From NCBI GenBank assembly GCA_900319795.1, contig ONPU01000012.1:28195-92194 (forward strand): DNA of 64,000 bases, written 5' to 3'. Position 1 is the first letter of the stretch; every line of letters starts with the position of its first letter. The notes beneath the pieces are model-generated. The model worked only from the letters and a program-made list of their open reading frames with translations, ran no database searches and had not been told where the DNA came from. The stretch is from an uncultured Eubacteriales bacterium. Its GTDB lineage: Bacteria; Bacillota; Clostridia; Lachnospirales; Lachnospiraceae. Position numbers and translations under genes: made by a program. This document shows positions 59,910 to 64,000 of the stretch, in pieces.

Positions 59910-61221
59910 TATAATCCTCATCCACATATCCGTAAACTCCGCCGGAATACGCAATTGCATACCCGTCCTGGCGCCAGTGAATATTGACGTAGATCTCATC
60001 GTTGTTCCAGAACTGATAGGCATTCATGAAACTGCCATTTGGCGAAGTCTGGAACACCAGTGCGCCCTTTGAGTTATCGGTTTTCACAGTACGCAGCCGA
60101 TAGTTGTCAAGTTCGAAGCGGCCATCGTAGCCGGCGGAATCGTCGTCCCAGTTGACATAATCGATGTCGACGTAACCGTAGACACCGTCTTTATATGCGA
60201 TGGCATAGCCGTCCGAGCTCCAGTATAAGTTGACATAAATGTCATCCCCATTCCAGAACTGATAGGCATTCATGAAGGAGCCATTTGGCGCATTTTGGAA
60301 AACCAGCGCTCCTTTGGAGTTGTCGGTTCTTACTGTCCTGTGCGCGAAATTATCCAGATTAAAGCGGTCGTCATAGCCTGTCAGCGTCCCGCTGCCCCAG
60401 TCTATATAGGAAGCATCCACATACCCATAGATATCATCCTGATAGGCTATGGCGTAGCCGTCCTCCCTCCAGTTCAGATTGACGAAAATACGATCGCCAT
60501 TCCAATACTGATAGTCATAGAGGAAGTCACCATTCGGGGCATTCTGGAACACCAGTGAGCCGCGGTCTCCTGTCACGACAGTCCGGTATGCATAGGAATC
60601 AAGATCAAATGGATCGTCTGAGTAAACCGGAAGGTCATCTTCATCATCGTCAATCGGAGAAGAGCCATCTTCGATAGTTTCAAATTCCGGGAACTGTTCG
60701 AGCAGGCTCTCGGGATCATAATGATCCTGCAGATCTCTTACTGTCGGCGGATCACCGCTGCGATCGTATTCGCCCTCATACAGGGTCAGCACATCGAAAG
60801 CATTTCCATCCCACTGCGCCAGAAACAGGCTGACGCTGCCTTTGTAGGACTCGCGGTAAAGGATACCATTTTCATATGCATAAATGGCATCCCAGTCTGC
60901 GTCACTCTTGAAATCTCCCATATAATACGGCTCGGATCCGTCATAGCTGTAGACCCAGAAGTCAGACAGATGCTTGCTGATCCTCTGCCGGAATACAAGC
61001 TCATCCACGCCATCTCCCGTAATATCCGCCAGGGCATATGACAGATCATTGTAAGGATCGTCCGTCTCACCGTCGGCGATCATTGAATCATGCCTGTCCA
61101 GCGCGTCTTCGAATGCACCTTCGTAGATCGATGCATAACCCGAATCCGCCTGCACAGTCATTGCTGCAGTCAGTACCAGAACTGCAGCTGTCAGCAATGC
61201 AGTCATGCTCTTTCTTTTCAT
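59899..61221 (-). CDS. Secreted protein with three SH3-like repeats
   Basis: 440 aa. A signal peptide (1-25, cleavage after VQA) is followed by an N-terminal domain with a calcium-loop-like ADITGDGVDELVF segment (about 60-75), as in VCBS/EF-hand-like repeats. Three repeats of about 80 aa follow (from about 205 to the end), each with LVFQNAPNGSF-type, WNGDxIYVNLxW, and DGYAIAYxDGVYGYVD blocks ending in Tyr-x-x-Trp. These resemble bacterial SH3 domains that bind cell wall. No enzymatic domain is evident. AAAGGAGG ribosome binding site. It is convergent with, and overlaps, the coiled-coil gene. Confidence 0.78.
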   Translation of the reverse strand: MKRKSMTALLTAAVLVLTAAMTVQADSGYASIYEGAFEDALDRHDSMIADGETDDPYNDLSYALADITGDGVDELVFRQRISKHLSDFWVYSYDGSEPYYMGDFKSDADWDAIYAYENGILYRESYKGSVSLFLAQWDGNAFDVLTLYEGEYDRSGDPPTVRDLQDHYDPESLLEQFPEFETIEDGSSPIDDDEDDLPVYSDDPFDLDSYAYRTVVTGDRGSLVFQNAPNGDFLYDYQYWNGDRIFVNLNWREDGYAIAYQDDIYGYVDASYIDWGSGTLTGYDDRFNLDNFAHRTVRTDNSKGALVFQNAPNGSFMNAYQFWNGDDIYVNLYWSSDGYAIAYKDGVYGYVDIDYVNWDDDSAGYDGRFELDNYRLRTVKTDNSKGALVFQTSPNGSFMNAYQFWNNDEIYVNIHWRQDGYAIAYSGGVYGYVDEDYINW

Positions 61222-61476
61222 GCCGCCCTCCTTTATTCTTGTGCGTTATTCTTGTGCGTAGTTGTCATGTGTGTGTTCACCTTATGCGAATTAGTCCGAT
61301 TTCCATTACGATACTGTTAATTCCTTAACACTATTGTAACATAAAATGCCTGTGGTGTCAGGATTCTGTATATATAAGCTGACGCAACCTTGCTTTTATT
61401 TTTTCCATCAGCATTCCCGGCATCTTGGATTAGTATCACCATGGTGATATAGTAAAAATGATAGGAGGAATACGCC
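61222..61476. promoter_or_regulatory. Divergent control region of the SH3-repeat and Memo-AMMECR1 genes
   Basis: Contains a direct repeat TTATTCTTGTGCG twice (about 61233-61260) and AT-rich DNA, but no gene. No promoter stands out clearly on either strand. Confidence 0.3.
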
Positions 61477-62862
61477 ATGTCCATTGAAGCCGCCTTTATG
61501 GTCCCGCACCCGCCCATGATCGTCCCGGAAATCGGCCGGGGCAGCGAGGCCCAGATCGAAGAAACCACTGCCGCCTATGAGCGCGTTGCAAAGGAAATTG
61601 CGGAACTGCGTCCGGAAACCATTATCATCACGAGTCCGCATGCGACGATGTACGCGGATTATTTTCATATTTCTCCCGGAAAAAGCGCAAAAGGATCGTT
61701 CAGGCAGTTTCGCGCGGGGCAGGTCCATTTTTCAGAACTATATGATCAGGAGCTGACCGACGAAATCAGCGCGATTGCCGCTTTGAAGGATTTTCCGGCC
61801 GGAGTGCTCGGCGAGCGGGAAAAGCAGCTTGACCACGGTACAATGGTGCCGCTCTGGTTCATTCGAAGATACTATTCCGAAGGAAAAATCGTCCGCATCG
61901 GGCTGTCCGGGCTGCCGTTGACGAGCCACTATGAATTCGGCCAGATGATCGCCGAAGCAGTCGAAAAACTCGGCCGGCGCGTGGTCTTCGTCGCGAGCGG
62001 CGACCTTTCCCACAAGCTGCAGTCTTACGGGCCCTACGGTTTTGCGCCGGAAGGTCCCGAGTATGATACGAGAATCATGGATGTCTGCGGCAGGGCTGCT
62101 TTCGGCGAGTTACTGGACTTTGATGAGACGTTCTGTGAAAAGGCGGCGGAATGCGGACATCGGTCATTTGTGATCATGGCCGGCGCGCTGGACGGTCTTG
62201 CCGTGAAGGCGACTGCGCTCTCCCACCAGGATGTGACCGGGGTCGGGTATGGAATATGTACGTTTTATCCTTCAGGGGCGGATGAGGGGAGACATTTTCT
62301 GGAAAAGTATTATGAGAAAAAAGAAAACGAACTTGTGAGAAAGAACGAGCTTGCTGATCCTTATGTCAGGCTGGCTCGGCAGTCGCTTGAGAGTTACATT
62401 TCCAATAGAAAAACGATCGCTGTACCCGACGGACTCCCGCCGGAAATGCTGACCACCAAAGCGGGCGCATTCGTTTCGATCCACGAGCACGGCAAGCTGC
62501 GCGGCTGCATCGGCACAATTCTCCCGACACAGAAAAACCTCGCTCTCGAGATCATCCACAACGCAATCAGCGCTTCCACCCGCGACCCACGCTTCGACCC
62601 GATCCGTCCGTCCGAGCTTCCCTGGCTCGAAATCAACGTCGACGTTCTCGGCGCGCCGGAGCCGATCAGCTCACCGGACGAACTCGACGTAAAACGCTAC
62701 GGCGTCATCGTCAGCTACGGCCGCCGCCGCGGCCTCCTCCTCCCCGACCTCGACGGCGTCGACACAGTCGACCAACAGATCGACATCGCCCGCCAGAAGG
62801 GCGGCATCCGCGAAGACGACCCGTACACGCTCGAGCGCTTCGAGGTCGTGAGGCACACGTAA
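61477..62862 (+). CDS. Memo-like / AMMECR1 fusion protein of the AmmeMemoRadiSam system
   Basis: 461 aa. The N-terminal Memo/LigB-like domain (1-270) has PHPPMIVPEIG, SPHATMYADYF, DHGTMVPLWF and ASGDLSHKL, with His residues placed as in metal-binding extradiol-dioxygenase folds. The C-terminal AMMECR1 domain (about 290-460) contains GAFVSIHEHGKLRGCIGTI and STRDPRFDPI. These two proteins plus a radical-SAM enzyme occur together in many bacteria and archaea as a three-part system whose chemistry is poorly known. AGGAGG ribosome binding site. The radical-SAM partner follows after a REP cluster. Confidence 0.92.
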   Translation: MSIEAAFMVPHPPMIVPEIGRGSEAQIEETTAAYERVAKEIAELRPETIIITSPHATMYADYFHISPGKSAKGSFRQFRAGQVHFSELYDQELTDEISAIAALKDFPAGVLGEREKQLDHGTMVPLWFIRRYYSEGKIVRIGLSGLPLTSHYEFGQMIAEAVEKLGRRVVFVASGDLSHKLQSYGPYGFAPEGPEYDTRIMDVCGRAAFGELLDFDETFCEKAAECGHRSFVIMAGALDGLAVKATALSHQDVTGVGYGICTFYPSGADEGRHFLEKYYEKKENELVRKNELADPYVRLARQSLESYISNRKTIAVPDGLPPEMLTTKAGAFVSIHEHGKLRGCIGTILPTQKNLALEIIHNAISASTRDPRFDPIRPSELPWLEINVDVLGAPEPISSPDELDVKRYGVIVSYGRRRGLLLPDLDGVDTVDQQIDIARQKGGIREDDPYTLERFEVVRHT

Positions 62863-62863
62863 G

Positions 62864-63027
62864 ACCAGACACCGGGGACAGTCCCTGGTGTCTGGGCAGA
62901 CAGTGGGGACAGTCCCTGGTGTCTGGCAGAAAAAACAGCAGGAAATATCATGCTTTCCTGTCATAAGACATTGGGGACTGTCCCCGGTGTCTTATAAGAC
63001 AGCAGGGACTGTCCCCACTGTCTTATC
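62864..63027. repeat. REP-like palindromes (family B), four units
   Basis: Units near 62866-62895, 62897-62926, 62963-62995 and 62997-63027 share GGGGACAGTCCC or its variants, framed by CAGACA..TGTCTG or ATAAGACA..TGTCTTAT. They fill the gap between the fusion gene and amrS. Any pair could form hairpins in the mRNA. Confidence 0.9.
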
Positions 63028-63041
63028 ACAGGAGGAACACC

Positions 63042-63902
63042 ATGCCAAAATGCGACGTATGTTTCAGGCACTGCGAAATCACCGAAGGCGCCCTCGGCTT
63101 CTGCGGCGCACGCACCTGCAAAGACGGGCTCGTCACCGCGGCCAACTACGGGAAGATCACGTCCCTCGCCCTCGACCCGATCGAGAAAAAGCCGCTCGCC
63201 CGCTTCCATCCGGGCAGCATGATCCTGTCCGTCGGCAGTTATGGCTGCAATCTGCGCTGCCCGTTTTGCCAGAACCATGAGATTTCGTGGTCGCAAAGAG
63301 CGATGCAATTCGCCGCGACGGCTGAGGAAATCACGCCGCAGGAACTGGCAGACACAGCACTGTACTATAAAAAGAGGGGCAATATCGGCGTCGCCTTCAC
63401 CTACAACGAGCCCCTCGTCGGATGGGAATTCATCCGCGACACGGCGAAACTCGTCCACGAAAACGGCATGAAAAATGTCATTGTCACCAACGGCACCGCC
63501 TCCACGCACATCCTCAGCGAGCTCGCGCCCTACATCGACGCCATGAACATCGACCTCAAGGGCTTCACCGATCATTATTACATAAATGTCCTCGGCGGCG
63601 ACCGCCAGATGGTCATGGAAATGATCTCCGACGCCGTCCGCATCTGTCACGTGGAACTGACAACTCTGATCGTCCCGGGCGAGAACGACAGCGAAAATGA
63701 AATCCGCGAAATGGCCCGCTGGATCGCCTCCCTCGGCCCCCTTTACAACGGAAAAAGCGGCACCGAAGTACCGCTTCATATCTCCCGCTTCTTCCCGCGC
63801 TTCCATATGCAGGACCGCCCGGCAACGTCCGTTTCGCTGGTCTACCGTCTGGCTGACGCAGCCCGCGAATCCCTCAAATACGTGTATACCGGGAATTGCT
63901 GA
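63042..63902 (+). CDS. amrS: AmmeMemoRadiSam radical-SAM enzyme
   Basis: 286 aa. The radical-SAM cluster motif C-x3-C-x2-C is Cys69, Cys73 and Cys76 (GCNLRCPFCQNHE). An N-terminal zinc-like set CDVCFRHC..CGARTC precedes it. AFTYNEPLVGWEFI and MNIDLKGFTDHYY are typical of pyruvate-formate-lyase-activating-type enzymes. It acts with the Memo-AMMECR1 protein just upstream. AGGAGGA ribosome binding site directly follows the REP cluster. Confidence 0.9.
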   Translation: MPKCDVCFRHCEITEGALGFCGARTCKDGLVTAANYGKITSLALDPIEKKPLARFHPGSMILSVGSYGCNLRCPFCQNHEISWSQRAMQFAATAEEITPQELADTALYYKKRGNIGVAFTYNEPLVGWEFIRDTAKLVHENGMKNVIVTNGTASTHILSELAPYIDAMNIDLKGFTDHYYINVLGGDRQMVMEMISDAVRICHVELTTLIVPGENDSENEIREMARWIASLGPLYNGKSGTEVPLHISRFFPRFHMQDRPATSVSLVYRLADAARESLKYVYTGNC

Positions 63903-63950
63903 ACCAGACAGTAGCTTCCTGTATACTTTAAGCAGTAAAGGGAATCGACC

Positions 63951-64000
63951 TTGACCAAGAAAAATACCTCAAGTAAAGTTGGATTATTACTGACCCGCCA
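63951..64000 (+). CDS. Possible start of a gene running off the right edge
   Basis: TTG start with AAGGGA 8 bp upstream and a TATACT hexamer at 63922-63927. Only 16 codons are visible (MTKKNTSSKVGLLLTR). No family can be assigned. Confidence 0.35.
   Translation, partial: MTKKNTSSKVGLLLTR

Overview
The window looks like a chromosomal segment of a moderately GC-rich Clostridia bacterium, most likely Lachnospiraceae. This is inferred from gene content, not from a database search. The supporting signs are strong AGGAGG-type ribosome binding sites with several TTG/GTG starts, a T-box leader, ROK- and ABC-based pentose uptake, a LoaP-type NusG paralogue, large Cna-B/SpaA repeat surface proteins, and MBG-like repeat proteins. 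No rRNA, tRNA, CRISPR array, insertion sequence or phage gene was recognised.

Layout. Positions 1-187 hold the start of purC. Positions 298-1341 hold a non-coding composite: an approximately 290-bp inverted repeat enclosing an exact 53-bp tandem array. Next come a lone loaP (1494-1997), a GGDEF-EAL-PAS protein, an MBOAT/SGNH O-acylation pair, a secreted MBG-repeat protein and a DUF3048 protein (to 11.5 kb). From 11.6 to 18.3 kb lies an oligosaccharide locus: GH3 glycosidase, AraC regulator and a MalFG-type ABC importer. Upstream of its binding protein is a second 53-bp array (18537-18897) with the same internal architecture as the first. A hemolysin III-like gene follows, then a roughly 240-bp perfect-looking palindrome, and trpB2 behind a Trp-type T-box. 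Positions 21.9-31.4 kb form a pentose locus: ROK regulator, ChvE/MmsA/MmsB importer, xylulokinase, isomerase-family protein and DUF4867. Related palindromic operators overlap its promoters.

Positions 31.6-40.4 kb carry map, a split methionine synthase (metH plus activation protein), nudC, two amidases, a small membrane protein and queT. Short REP-like palindromes are scattered through this part, and four of them are translated in-frame as a linker inside MetH. Positions 40.5-54.8 kb encode surface proteins: a pilin-like protein and one giant SpaA-repeat adhesin. The adhesin is split into three reading frames, and both breaks fall at the same repeat boundary. Positions 55.2-61.2 kb hold a diguanylate cyclase, a pseudopilin with GLUG repeats, a coiled-coil protein and a secreted SH3-like repeat protein. 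The window ends with the AMMECR1/Memo fusion and its radical-SAM partner, separated by a second REP family.

The strongest candidate for something undescribed is the pair of 53-bp arrays. Both have an indel-free period of 53 bp and the same TCGGAG - 23 bp - CCGAAC register, although the sequences between differ. One of them is enclosed by a nested inverted-repeat structure beside loaP.
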